NCBI GenBank assembly: GCA_023213315.1
Contig: JAKCPI010004981.1
Coordinates: 248,001 to 312,000, forward strand
Reading direction: 5' to 3'
DNA from: Euborellia annulipes
Lineage: Eukaryota; Arthropoda; Insecta; Dermaptera; Anisolabididae
Length of the DNA stretch: 64,000 nucleotides
A program made the translations under genes and the position numbers. This document shows positions 34,600 to 45,716 of the stretch, one piece after another; the stretch's first letter is position 1; each line of letters starts with the position of its first letter. The notes below the pieces were generated by a model. It worked only from the letters and a program-made list of their open reading frames with translations, was not told where the DNA came from and ran no database searches.

Positions 34600-37361
34600 C
34601 AGCGTTTTCCAAACTGTGAGGCGCGCCTCCCTAGGGAGGCGCGGACTAGTCTAAGGGGAGGCGCGAATATTGGCCACCAAGATCAATTTTCCAAATGATT
34701 GCTAGTTTTATAAATAAAATAAAATAATTTAGAAAATTCTGGGACGGAGTTTTTAATTTAGTATTAAAAATTTTTGTTTTTGAATTATTTTATTAAATGT
34801 GTGTGTGTGTGGGGGGGGGGGGGGGCGTCATACGATTAAATATTTTTAAGGGAGGGTTGTAACATAAAGTTTGAAAACCACCTGGCCCTAAGTAAGACTC
34901 ATACTAGAAAATTATACTATGTGTAAAACCCAAAGGCGGATCCAGGGAAGTTTCTCAGGGTTTTAATTTTTTTCTGACTAGTCGCGAAGCTCGCTGAAGG
35001 CGATAGCATTGTTAATTATTTTATTTATTAGGATTGGATAAGGGGTTGAAAAATTGAAAAAAAAAATGTTTTTAAAAATTTTTTTTAGCTAAATCGAAGC
35101 CAAATAAATAGAAAACATTCAAAAAATAGCGTTTATTATTATTTTATTATATTAAGGGTTGATTAGGAGGGATGAAGGGTTGATTATTTAAGAAAGGCCT
35201 TGGAATATTCCAAATCACTTGTTGACATTCTTTTTCAGCTCTAAATATAGTTAGATAAGAGCAAAAGGTATTTTTTTACTTTTAATAAAAAGGGAATTGT
35301 TATTTTCATCTGTTTTTTTCCTATACAAACAGAGAGAGACAAGTCTATCTCTCGTTCAGTCGAGTGCGCGGCCTGCCGGCAGGCGCTGTTCTTTTTTTGT
35401 GTTTAAAGTGAATCAAAGTGAATAATTAATATAGTGTAACCCACCCTGACCAGTCCGTCAGCCAACACACCCTCTTGAGAGTCTTATTAAAGGTAATTAT
35501 TATGCATTTTATCGTTGAAAAGAAACATATAATTTGATTGCGAAAAACGATTCTTTTGAATATGAAATTAAATATTTTGTATTTCACTAAGGGTAGAGGG
35601 AGAATATAAGCTGTTGAAAGGGGGAGGGGGAGTGTACGTGTCATTGAAAAAAAATTAGTTTTTTATTTTTTATCTTAAGTCACCATTATTTACCATTATA
35701 TAGGTACTTTCTATATGGCCTATATTTTTGTTAATCAAATTTCCTTATTATACTTTTACACAGGGGTGGATTAAGGGTTGAAAATTAAAATAAAATAAAA
35801 ATTAAAATAATTATTTATAAATGTATTCAAATTATTTTGAGAGTAATTTCGCGGTGAAGGCTCGCATTTCCTTAAAGAGGGGGTTATGCCCCATCCCCTA
35901 TAATGCGCAGGGATATTAATGTTTTTTAATATTTTACTAAAAATTAAGTGCATTCCGTTTGAGTTAAAATTTATATTCACTATTTATCAAATAGGATATT
36001 GGGGTAGAAACATTTTAATGTCATTCTAAAATTTCTTATTACTGGGGCGGAATTAATTTTTGAAGATATCGAAACTCTCATAAAGAGATAGTAATAACAC
36101 TGGGTAACTTAGGAACCCATCGAATCCCGTGCAGAATTTTGTAGGGATTTTTTTTATTAGGTAGAAAAGTAAGATATGATTAGTCCACTTAGAATTTTAC
36201 TGGGGTGAGTTACCGCATCTTTTTGTATAAAGAACTAATCTTATTATTAGGAGAATTTTTAATTATAGACCACATTTTTGTATTAAATATTTATTAAAAA
36301 TATATAAATACTGTACAACGTTTCAACTGCTTATTCTGCAGCCGTTATCAAGCACTGTGCACTTGCTCCGACTCAAGTGAACGAGCAGTCAGTTCTTGAT
36401 AACGGCTGCAGAATAAGCAGTCGAAACGTTGTACAGTATTTATATATTTTTAATAAATATTTAATACAAAAATGTGGTCTATAATTAAAAATTCTCCTAA
36501 TAATAATATTTCAATCCACAAAAGCTTTAATAAACACATTCGTGATAAAAAGAACTAATCTCAATTCGGATTTGTATTTTTACTTCCTCTTACCTATATG
36601 TATAAGTTAATATACATATATATAGATGAGAAAGTTTTGGATTCATGTCGAAAATTCAATGTCGAGACTTTAATGGATATACACGTTTTGAGGCCCCCTG
36701 AATCCAAAAAAGTGGTTTTCCCGACATGTTCTGTCTGTGTGTCTGTTTGGGTTCAATTTAAAGCATGAATGAATTGAGCTAGGAGGTTGAAATTTTATAT
36801 TTAAGTTAATCACCCCCTCCCCCCTAGAGCGTGAAAATAAGATTTGAAAAAAATATTTTCCTTCAGGAATGAAAGTTAGATAAAACGCAAGCCAGAATGT
36901 TTTCTTTAAAAATATATTTTAACAGCTGACGTTTCGGCTTTGGTCAAAGCCATCCTCGGAGCTGTTAGTGGTCATCCGAGGATGACTTTGACCAAGGCCG
37001 AAAAGTAAGCTGTTAAAATATATTTTTAAAGAAAACATTCTGGTTGCGTTTTCTTCTAACTTTCATTCCTGATACAAATTCCACCAGCCATAAAATACCC
37101 TTATACCAGTGTTTCCCAAATTTTGAGGCGCGGACTATTCTAAGGGGAGGCGCGAATATTGGCCACCAGGACCAATTTTCCAAATTATTGGTAGTTTTAA
37201 TAAAAATAAATAAAAAAAATATTTTTATATAAATTTATATTTTTTAACATTAAAAATTTTTGTTTTTGTATTATTTTATAAAATGGGAGGAGGGGGGGGA
37301 GGCGTCATAAGATTAATTATTTTTAAGGGAGGCGTGGTAACATAAAGTTTGGAAACCACTG
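34600..37361 (+). mobile_element. Composite hAT unit, copy II, TSD GTTTAAAG
   Basis: Outer ends CAGCGTTTTCCAAACT and AGTTTGGAAACCACTG are flanked by an exact 8-bp duplication GTTTAAAG (34592-34599 and 37362-37369). Inside are a first short hAT element (34600-34884), a 2.2-kb cargo, and a second short element in direct orientation (37107-37361). The duplication lies only at the outer ends, so the whole 2762 bp moved as one unit. The cargo has the promoter-like block (35340-35500), a tailed palindrome (36242-36548), an R1 fragment (36580-36850) and a ribozyme-like palindrome (36900-37030). No transposase. Confidence 0.85.
36242..36548. mobile_element. Tailed palindrome inserted in composite II
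   Basis: The arms 36242-36352 and 36395-36506 are near-perfect reverse complements around a 42-nt loop. A tail of about 42 nt (36507-36548) is on the right only. AAAGAACTAATCT (13 bp) is repeated at 36229-36241 and 36549-36561. Composites I and III read AGAACTAATCTC or close to it without the insertion. The right arm holds GAUAACGGCUGC ... GCAGUCGAAACGUU, a hammerhead-like plan with a mutated core. Confidence 0.8.
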
Positions 37362-37489
37362 GTTTAAAGTTTACAAAACAATAATAAAAAATAATTTATT
37401 TTTTCAAAATATTTTTACAAAATAACAGGTAACATAGATACCCAAAATATACAAATATTAAAAACAAGTGTCATATAAAACAAGGTAAA

Positions 37490-37933
37490 TTTTAATTATA
37501 AAATGTCAAACACTACATGGTCTTCAGGAGATTTCAATTGCAAAATGATAATATACATTTTATTGAGAATCTAAAAAATAATTGATTTTTGAATTAAAAA
37601 AAAAATTGTTGGAGCAAATTTAGAGAAAATCGAAAAAAACTGAAAAAGTGCATTAGTAAAGTACTAGTACTCTTTGGTCGATTTTGTTCAAAAGCTTCGT
37701 GTCACGTCCCATGGGGGTGCCTAACTTAAATATAAAATTTCAACTTCCTAGCTCTTTTCGTTCTTGAGATATTTTGTTCACAGACACACAGACAGACCAT
37801 GTCGCGACCACTTTTTTGGATTCAGGGGACCTCAAAACGTGTATATCCATCAAAATCTCGACATCGAATTTTTGACATGAATCCAATACTTTATATATAT
37901 GTTAACATATATATAGAGGTAAGAGAAAGTAAA
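37490..37933 (-). repeat. R1 element, TATA-edge half
   Basis: The body is present from GCAAAATGATAATATAC to the edge TATAGAGGTAAGAGAAAGT. The hairpin edge is missing. Confidence 0.7.
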
Positions 37934-38360
37934 AACCAGTGAATTAAATTGAAATATGGGATCCCCTTTTAGTTAGGCAACCCAAATAGAGAGCGAATTG
38001 AAATGAAACACTTCGTCTTCTTCCCCTCTTTTGATTCTATCCATACATACACAACAGCTCTGTATATTTTCAAAGGTCTCCAAATCGAGTCTGGTGACTC
38101 TTCTTCTCTCCCTTTAATGAAAATATTCTTTTCGGACAAACATTTTTTTATTCTTTATACATCTTCCGATCTCCCTATTTAAAATTTTATGTACAGAAAG
38201 ATTTAATTTAAGGAAACGAAATTGTTTTGGCGGTAATTAAAAATAAGAGAAAGTAAAAAAAAGGAAAACTTTTAAGCTCTTTATCCACTAAAGTTAGAAA
38301 CATTTAACTCATATAAATACACACTTAAAATATCTTTCACTTGCCGGGTTTCCGTAAAAA
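37934..38360. other. Intron sequence, nothing recognised
   Basis: AT-rich with pyrimidine-rich patches. No gene or repeat edge. Confidence 0.5.
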
Positions 38361-38975
38361 AAAATCTGATGTGACTGTCGCACAGCACACAACTTTCTCT
38401 TACCTTCGGTAATCGAAATTTGTGTTCTGTGCTTGTCACACCAGATTTTTTGTGTCGACATATGTTTAGTTTCCGCCAATATATTAGAATTTAAGATGGC
38501 AAATTTTTAAACATGGGAAAATATTTATATTTTGTTACCATGGCAACCATTTCTCCTATCTTTCCTATGAAGCACAAGAGTAAAGTGTGCTTCAAACAAT
38601 TTTGAGGGCAAAACGAGAATATACATTTGAAAGAGCATCTAAAAAATAATTGATTTTTGAATTTTAATCAAAATCGTTAGAGCGAATTTTGAGAAAATCG
38701 AAAAAAAAAACTGAAAAAGTACATCAGTAAAGTACTAGTACTCTTTGGTCGATTTTGATTAAAAGCTTATTTTGTCGGTCCCGGGGGGTGTTTAACTTAA
38801 ATATAAAATTTCAGCCTCATAGCTCAATTCCTTCATGCTTAAAATTGAACACACACACACACACACACACACCCACACACAGACAGACCATGTCGCGAAA
38901 ACCACTTTTTTGGATTCAGGGAACCTCAAAACGTGAAGATCCATCAAAATCTCGACATCGAATTTTTGACATATT
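38361..38975 (-). repeat. R1 element, truncated at its TATA edge
   Basis: The hairpin module at 38364-38452 is followed by an intact body nearly identical to 18960-19420, with a (CA)n run at 38849-38870. It stops after TCGAATTTTTGACAT at about 38972. Confidence 0.75.
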
Positions 38976-40120
38976 GAGATATTTCCTATTCCTATTTGGT
39001 AACAAATTCAATTGAAATTAAAGCCCGGAAATCATAATTTCTTTAGATTACTAGTTTTTATAATATTGTGAATTTCTTCTCGGGGGGGGGGGGAATCGCC
39101 CCCTTTAATCCGCCCCTGGGCCACATTAGCCTTAGGAAAACGTAACAAAATAATTTCTCGTTTGACACATCGATATACTCGTAAATATAAAATTTGTCAA
39201 ACATATAAATCACACTCTATGACCATAACTGAAATGAATTTTTTTTTTTTTTTTTTTTACGAAATAAATAAACATTTATTCTTTTTCTTTCTTTTTATTT
39301 TTTATATAAAAAATTCATGAATTCATTTCTCACCAAATAAAGTAGAAATTTTATTTTAAATCCCGACAAAAGACTTCAGTGAAATTTTACATATTAACTC
39401 ACTTACATCTGGCAATCACCCAATCTATGAATGAGTCAATCCCTCTCTAGTATTTTGGAAGAAGTATTCTTTTCCACTTCTTGAGTCTTAGTCTGTTTTA
39501 TTTTTCTTGTCCATAATTAGGAATCCAAGTGTAAGACTTGAACATTTTTCTTTTTTCAACTCCGCAAACTCGAGGATAGAAAAAAAAAGATTTATGTATC
39601 AAAATTTTCAGTTTAACAAATGATATAGAAATAGACGGCTTTTAAATGATAAATTTATATATATAAAAAAAAAATGGACTATCTTAAAAACGATTAGAGA
39701 TATCAATTTCTCTTTGGGTCGCTGTCTGGCAATAAGAAAATTTATTCACTAAAACTCTGAAAATAAATGACCGATTTAAAAAAAAAATCTCAGCAAAAGG
39801 ATAATACTATATAATAGAACTCACTCCTATCATCCTATACTTATTCATTCTATAAAAGAACAAACACATTATCTTTGACCTACTCTCATGTTTTTCAATG
39901 GATCAAATAAGTTCAGGAGTTTGGGGTTAGTATCGACTAATGTAATCGATTATAATCGGTCGAGGTCGTTGAAATGGTAATAAATGTAATAAAGTTAAAA
40001 ATTTCATTAAATAAAAATTAAAATGGGAAAAATGGTCCTGTCTTGCTCAGTAAGACAAAAGAGTAAAAGCACTATCAGGTCATTTATTTTAACACCTCCT
40101 TGCCTCAAATTGCTATTTTG
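38976..40120. other. Intron sequence including one arm of a distant inverted repeat
   Basis: 39237-39495 is the reverse complement of about 48169-48408 (see that entry). 39083-39095 is a G-run next to ATCCGCCCCTGG, a hAT-type remnant. Nothing else recognised. Confidence 0.5.
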
Positions 40121-40224
40121 TATTCAAAAACATTAACATATCTTCTATTGAAAAAAATCAGGATGTTAATCGCCGCTCTTAGGGTAATTATTCATATATA
40201 TGGATAATATATATATATCTTTTT

Positions 40225-40881
40225 TTACTTTCTCTTACCTATGTATATATGTAATATATATATAGAGAGAAAGTATTGGATTCATGTCAAAAATTCGATG
40301 TCGAGATTTTTATGGATCTTCACGTTTTGAGGTCCCCTGAATCCAAAAAAGTGGTTTTCGCGACATGGTCTGTCTGTGTGTCTGTGTGTGTTCAATTTTA
40401 AGCATGAAGGAATTGAGCTACGAGGTTGAAATTTTATATTTAAGTTAAACACCCCCCGGGACCGGAAAAATAACCTTTTAATCAAAATCGGCCAAAGAGT
40501 ACCAGTACTTTACTGATGTACTTTTTCAGTTTTTTTCAATTTTCTCAAAATTTGCTCCAACGATTTTTTTTTTAATTCAAAAATCAATTATTTTTTAGAT
40601 GCTCTTTAAAATGTATATTCTCCTTTTGCAATTGAAATCTTCTGAAGACCACTTTACTCTTGTATTTCATAGGGAAGATAAGAGAAATGGTTGCCATGGT
40701 AACAAAATATAAATATTTTCCCATACTTATAAATTTTACATCTGAATTCAAATGTTCCGTACTGTCGGGAACTAAATATATGTCGACACAAAAAATCTGG
40801 TGTGACAAGCACAGAACACAACTTTCGATTACCGAACGTAAGAGAAAGTTGTGTGCTGTGAGCCAGTCACACCAGATTTTT
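40225..40881 (+). repeat. R1 element, complete reference copy
   Basis: This 657-bp copy has both edges: ACTTTCTCTTACC at about 40229 and CCAGTCACACCAGATTTTT at 40881. Order of blocks: TATA hairpin, TCGAGATTTTTATGG, TCTGTGTGTCTGTG, AGCATGAAGGAATTGAGCT, TAAGTTAAACACCCCCC, TTTACTGATGTAC, GGTTGCCATGGTAAC, AACTAAATATATGTCGAC, hairpin module. No ORF beyond about 100 codons and no domain. Confidence 0.8.
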
Positions 40882-40884
40882 AAA

Positions 40885-41404
40885 AACAAAATCACAACTT
40901 TTTCAAATCATTTTTATTTCAGCTTTTTTTGGCCAACAGACGCGTATCAGTTTCGACTCCCATACTGAGTCATCTTCTCAAAACTTATTACATAAATTTA
41001 TTACTATTTAAATCGAGATGATTTTTGTTATTTTATTTAAAATATATTAATGAATATAATTATCTTTATTTTTACTTTAATAATAAAGTGTTTGTTTATT
41101 AAATAATGTTCTTAAATAAATATTTAATTATTAATAAACAAACACTTTATTATTAAAGTAAAAATAATGATAATTATATTCATTAATATATTTTAAATAA
41201 AATAACAAAAATCATCTCGATTTAAATAGAAATAAATGTATGTAATAAGTTTGGACATTGACAGAAAAGATATAATCTTGTAATAATTATTATTGTAGGC
41301 CCTGAAGATGACTCAGTATGGGATTCGAAACTGATACGCGTCTGATGGCCAAAAAAAGCTGAAATAAAAATAAAATTGTGATTTGAAAAAGTTGTGATTT
41401 TGTT
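40885..41404. mobile_element. Foldback element with hammerhead-like arms
   Basis: The arms 40885-41085 and 41135-41404 are reverse complements, apart from an extra stretch of about 60 bp in the right arm (41240-41300). The right arm carries CUGAAGA at 41305-41311, spare U, GACUC...GAUUC helix II, GAAAC and a GUC triplet after an 8-nt loop (about 41334-41344). The left arm is altered to GAGAAGA but has the better helix (GACUC/GAGUC). Stem I is not flush in either. Confidence 0.6.
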
Positions 41405-41559
41405 TAAAAAAAGATGCATATTATCCATATATATGAATAATTACTCACCAAGGCCTAAGAGCGGCGATTAACATCCTGATCCTTCAATAGAAGATATGAA
41501 AATGTTCGAAAATCGCCAAGGATTCTCAAATTTAAAAACATTAACTCCAAAACGTTAAC

Positions 41560-41780
41560 ATTAAATCAATAGTGTTAAAAATTAATTTCATGTCCAGAGG
41601 GTGTCTTTAATATTTTAACGCCATATTTAATGCATCAAAATGGCGTCTTTAACTTAAAAAGTAAGGTTATGATTTTGAAAGCTTTGAGATAAAAGCAACA
41701 TGTTAACGTCGCTGTTAAAACTTTGTTTAGAGAATAGCATTTTTTAACGCTGGTGTGTTAGATAGGTCTACTAGATAGAA
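41560..41780 (+). repeat. Interspersed repeat shared with 59730-60075
   Basis: AATAGTGTTAAAAATTA, TTTAACGCCATATTTAATGC, AAAATGGCGTCTTTAA and CATGTTAACGTCGCTG all recur in the same order near 59730-60075. Repeated GTTAA and AACGTC words suggest a transposon end. It is the right flank of the 40125-41515 palindrome. Confidence 0.6.
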
Positions 41781-41938
41781 AATTTGAAAAAAATAAAATC
41801 CTTATCTGGGGTATTAATTTCATAATTTAATAAAAGGCAAAAAAAATTATTTCCACACTGAGAGGTTGGTGGATGTTAGTAAAAATAATATGGGCTATTA
41901 TTAATTAACAAAAATTTGAACGGAGACTAAATAAACTT

Positions 41939-42162
41939 TTTTTTTTTTTTAAACATTCACACTTTTTTCTCATTCACATTCCACATTCACACAGTCTTTT
42001 CGGCAACTTAGGCCATATAAGACTTTGACGATAACCGTTATTTATGAATTTTTCTATATTAAGGTCCAGGCATTCTAAAATCATCGGACTACCTGGGGTC
42101 CGAACCCGCGATGTTTGGTATACGAGGTTAGCACGCTAACGTCTACGCCAAGGCCCGAGGGC
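41939..42162 (-). mobile_element. tRNA-derived SINE 1 with 12-bp TSD
   Basis: CTAAATAAACTT is duplicated exactly at 41927-41938 and 42163-42174. On the minus strand the head has an A box (TTGGCGTAGACGTTAGC) and a B box (TCGCGGGTTCGGACCCC), then the body with CCATATAAG and a T-run at the left boundary (A-run on the minus strand). This is the best proof in the window that the SINE is retrotransposed. Confidence 0.85.
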
Positions 42163-43007
42163 CTAAATAAACTTAGTAGCCGAACAAGACTGTGAAAAAA
42201 ATTTAAATATATAGGGCAAGAGAAAGTAAAACAAATATTAAGTGTCAGCATCACATTTTTCCATTTTTAACATTTTTTTAATTCGCGATTCTGAGATCAA
42301 TACTTTTAATAATAAAACTGAAAGAGGTGTAAATTACTTTACTTTAGAAAGGAATATTTTTGTACAAAGAATCTCCAGAAAATAAAAAATAAAAATCTTT
42401 ATTTTTTATTTATTATATAAATTCTTCAAGATCCTATGAACATAAATATTCCTTTTTATTTAATTAACATTAATACTTTTAGCCAAAAATTGCTGAATTA
42501 CTTGTAAAGAACACAAATATCGGTATAAAATTTGACGCAATGTGAGATTATTTCTCTTTATAGAAGAGACTTTAATTTCTCTTGAAAATTCATTTTAGGC
42601 CTGCGCGATGATTTTTACTTTCTCTTATATTTGAATTACCAGGTATTGAGAAAGTATTTTCTCCAACGATTTTGATAAACATTCAAAAATCAGTTATTTT
42701 TTACATGCTCTTTAAAATGTATATTCTCATTGTCCCCTTGAAATCTTTTGAAGCACACTTTACTCTTGTACTTCATAGGAAAGATTTCAGATTTTTCAAA
42801 TTCACTTTCCGGCTCTTCTTTCCATAGAGCCAATGTTAAATTTCTATGGAGATTCGCATGTTAATTTCGATTCAAAAGGGGGTTCTTCGGTCACCTTTGA
42901 AACTTTTTACACATTTAAAAAATTTTTTCCAATTCTTATGAAATGTTGTATTCTCTAGTGTGTATAAAATATCCAAATATGAGATTAATTTTTGAAAAAT
43001 AACCATA

Positions 43008-43309
43008 TTGTTCAATCAATAAAGATCTGTGACTGTAGGCTTAATGATGATGGAGTCATGAAAAAAAAACAAGACGAATACAGCCAAATATTCTTTTCTC
43101 GCCCTCACGGCTGACGTTTCGGCCCGAGGTCTAGGCCATCTTCAGAGCTGCATACATATACAATAAGAAAAGCACATTAAAATTAGCACGAAACACACCT
43201 CCAATGCAATCACAATTAACAATATCTTTGTCAGCCGTGAGGGCGAGATTTAAAATAAAAGAATATTTGGCTGCATTCGTCTTGTTTTTTTTTCATGACT
43301 CCATCATCG
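43008..43309. mobile_element. Tailed palindromic element with hammerhead-like motif
   Basis: AAATAACCATA (11 bp) is duplicated at 42997-43007 and 43310-43320, inside R1. A tail of about 38 bp (43008-43045, TGTGACTGTAGGCTTA) is on the left only. Inverted arms (43046-43115 and about 43230-43309) share GATGATGGAGTCATG and CAAGACGAATACAGCCAAAT. The ribozyme-like motif is next to the left arm. Such inverted ends plus a 34-38 bp one-sided tail are described for Penelope elements; that assignment is inference. Confidence 0.75.
43107..43151 (-). ncRNA. Hammerhead-ribozyme-like motif
   Basis: On the minus strand: stem I 5' side GCAGCU, CUGAAGA (43145-43139), spare U, helix II GGCCU/GGGCC with loop AGACCUC, GAAACGUC (43120-43113), stem I 3' side AGCCGU. 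Stem I pairs flush at UC-G next to the core (three pairs), has one mismatch, then two more pairs. Stem III would be the minimal AC/GU. All core residues match apart from the spare base. Confidence 0.6.
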
Positions 43310-43599
43310 AAATAACCATAGTTTATTTCAAGCAGTCAACTACACAGAGCCTATGAAAATTTTTAATTAATTGACTTTTTTACTTTTTACTTATGAATTG
43401 CAAGTGGCCAAGTTTAATATTATTATTATTATTATTTATTAGACGTTTAATGGCGCTCAAGTTTGATATTAATTTGCTAAATATAACTCGACACAAAAAA
43501 TCTGGTGTGACCTGCACGGTGTACCCTTCAGTAAGAGAAAGTTGTGTGCTATGCGCCAGTCACACTAGATTTTTATTATACAATAAATTCAAAAAATAA

Positions 43600-44754
43600 C
43601 TCTTAAAAATATTTTATTTTTTTTTTAGGGGTGGGTAAATAGTCTTTTAAAAATTATTTCACATCTTATTTATCTCTAATAAATAAATAAATACAAAAAA
43701 TAACACTTGGAAGTATTTTATATAATAGAGGGTGTGTTTTAAGGGATGATTAATGAAGTGAGTCTTTTAATTGTTATTTAATTTCGAATTTATTCCCAAC
43801 GAAATAAAATCCCGTTAGTTTGCAAGTAAATAGATTTTTTTAATAAAAGAGAATTTATTTAATAATATTAATTCTTGGTCGCTCAGAGAGCAATGCTATT
43901 TCTCGATGCGTGCTTGTTTGCTGCCTGCCTCTCAGGCGGTCTTAGTTGTTTTTTACTCGAGGAATGAATCGGTCGGTTCTCTCTCTCGTGTTTATTTTCT
44001 TTTATATTGTGTTGTTATTTGTGCAAATAAGACGTTCATCCACCAACCCAATTACACCCCGTTTGGTCATCTTATTATTAAGGTAATTAATATTTGCATA
44101 TCTCATTTGCATAACGAAATTTCGATTTTTTTTCTCTTAAAATAAGTTTATACTTATAAAATTATCCAATTTTTTTAAATATATGTCTATGATGAAGTCG
44201 TGTACCCCAGAGGGGAGGGTGAGAAAGGGTGTAAATCACCTTCTTCTATTAAATAAAATAGTATTAAAAGTATTTGAAAAACGATTGAAAATTCATATTT
44301 TTTTTTTACCGTGTACAAAAAGGGCTCAAAAGAAATAATGTTAAAAAGAAATATAAATTTAAATGAAAAAAAAGCGCAAAGTTGTAAAAAAAATATTAAT
44401 TAATAAAAGAAAAAAAAAGTTGTTTCTGGACAACAGATCGATGAATAGAACATTTAGCAGTTGTGAAGACAAGAAAAATAATATTGTAATTTGTTTGTAC
44501 GTGATGAAAAAATTAAATGTTTTGATTAATGAATTTTTTTTTTTTTGTTCTTTCCCTACAGTTGAAATCGTTTTATGTTTAAACAAAGGAGAGAAAAAAA
44601 AAAAATGGAAATGAAATGATATGCATTTAGGGGTGAAAGAAGCGCTCCCTTTGCTCAAGGCCCTAGATACACCTCTGCGCGCTGTATTAACTCAAAGTAT
44701 AATAAAAGTTTCATTGTATTTATTTAAAAAAAAATCCATTTTTTTTTGTTTTAG
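43600..44754. other. Intron upstream of Ig3 exon
   Basis: 43870-44095 is a GC-richer leader-like block with TCTCTCTCGTG and a donor-like ATTATTAAG|GTAATTAATA, similar in plan to the composite's 5'-exon block. It may be the start of a lost hAT gene. Overlapping lysine/phenylalanine-rich frames at 44359-44658 are low-complexity. The stretch ends in acceptor TTTTTGTTTTAG. Confidence 0.4.
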
Positions 44755-44889
44755 TAAAACCGATCGTAGAAAAGGCACCTGCGGACGTTAGTGTTCTGGA
44801 GGGGGAGGCTGCACATTTCGAATGCAAAATCAGCGGTGATCCTGCTCCCAGCATCCTTTGGAGACGAGCTGACGATAAAATGCCAATTG
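44755..44889 (+). CDS. robo: Robo receptor exon: first half of Ig3
   Basis: 135 bp, phase 1 at both ends, so it is removable without a frame change. G plus TA gives Val, then KPIVEKAPADVSVLEGEAAH, FECKISGDPAPSILWRRADD, KMPI. It supplies the B-strand cysteine and the C-strand tryptophan of Ig3; the family form is GDP-P-RWRKDDGELP. The donor is ATTG|GTAAGT. Ig3 lies outside the main Slit contact but is part of the rod-like ectodomain. The flanking introns are 22.7 kb and 7.7 kb. Confidence 0.92.
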
Positions 44890-45716
44890 GTAAGTGAACA
44901 AATTTAGTTAAAATTCTTTTTAGATATTTTTACACTGTTATATATCTTCCAATCATGAAAAACAACAATAATGATAATAATATTTTTATTCACGAATAAA
45001 AATATATATTTCGCTCTACATGCAATATCTTTCCTCTCAGATAATAAAATTTCTGCAATGTTAAAAACAAAAATACATTTATCACCTCGCTTGGAATAAA
45101 TGATAAATTGTTTCTTAGATCAATGTTTCTTCATGTCGGCACCATTTTTTTTTTTTTTTTAATATTAGTTTTATTACAAACCCAAAGGAAGATAGAAAAA
45201 ATATTTTCAATTGATCTTTTCTTTACTTCGAATATTTATTTGACTTGACTTTTATTATATTTCCTTTTTATTTTCTCTTAACTCGTGAAAAATTGGATGT
45301 CCGGATTTTGAGGTCTTCTGAGTTGAAAAAAAATTTGACCCAGTAAAATGGTTTCAAGTAGGTAGTGGCGGATTTAGGCTTGCTGCCGCCTTAGGCCCCG
45401 TTTGATGCGCCGCCCTTTTGATTAACTGAAAATTTTTAGGTATATAGATATTTTTTTTCGGGGGGGGGGGGGGGCTCAAAAAGCGAACTCAAAAATTTTT
45501 CTGCGGAAAATTTTTTCCCCCTGCCGTTTACCTTTTTTTTAGTGACACGAAATTTTTCCCGCCCTGTCAAAAATTTTTTTTTTAATTTTTTCTTAAGCTT
45601 AAAGTTACCTTAAATAATACATAACAAATTATTAGAACTAATAAGAGAGAATAAATTTTTAATAACTCTCTCTCCCTCAATTTTAATTATTCCTAAATCA
45701 TTATGAATGTAACATG
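44890..45716. other. Intron sequence with hAT-like remnants
   Basis: 45363-45600 starts TAGTGGCGGATTTAGG and contains G-runs (45463-45474), typical of hAT remnants here; no clean second end. 45590-45716 is the left part of a segment duplicated near 58660 (see findings). An R1 edge fragment lies at about 45268. Confidence 0.5.

Larger units (their letters stand above)
40125..41515. repeat. Nested palindrome enclosing R1 and a foldback element
   Basis: The outer arms (about 40125-40207 and 41419-41510) share AGGATGTTAATCGCCGCTCT and ATATATGGATAAT in inverted orientation. Between them are an R1 copy (40225-40881) and an inner palindrome (40885-41404). The outer flanks continue into the repeat family seen again at 59680-60150. 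Confidence 0.7.
42616..43575 (+). repeat. R1 element (long subfamily) with insertion
   Basis: It starts ACTTTCTCTTATATTTG at 42616 and runs through CAAATATGAGATTAA to the target AAATAACCATA. After the insertion 43008-43309 it resumes with AGTTTATTTCAAGCAGTC and ends at the hairpin edge GCGCCAGTCACACTAGATTTTT. Confidence 0.7.

Noticed and set aside
36395..36435. Functional hammerhead in the palindrome arm
   Set aside because: Helix II is good, but the core reads UUGAUAA in place of CUGANGA and stem I does not pair; described only as hammerhead-like.
44359..44658. Overlapping lysine-rich and phenylalanine-rich frames on opposite strands
   Set aside because: They come from A/T-rich low-complexity DNA with no domain and no splice context.
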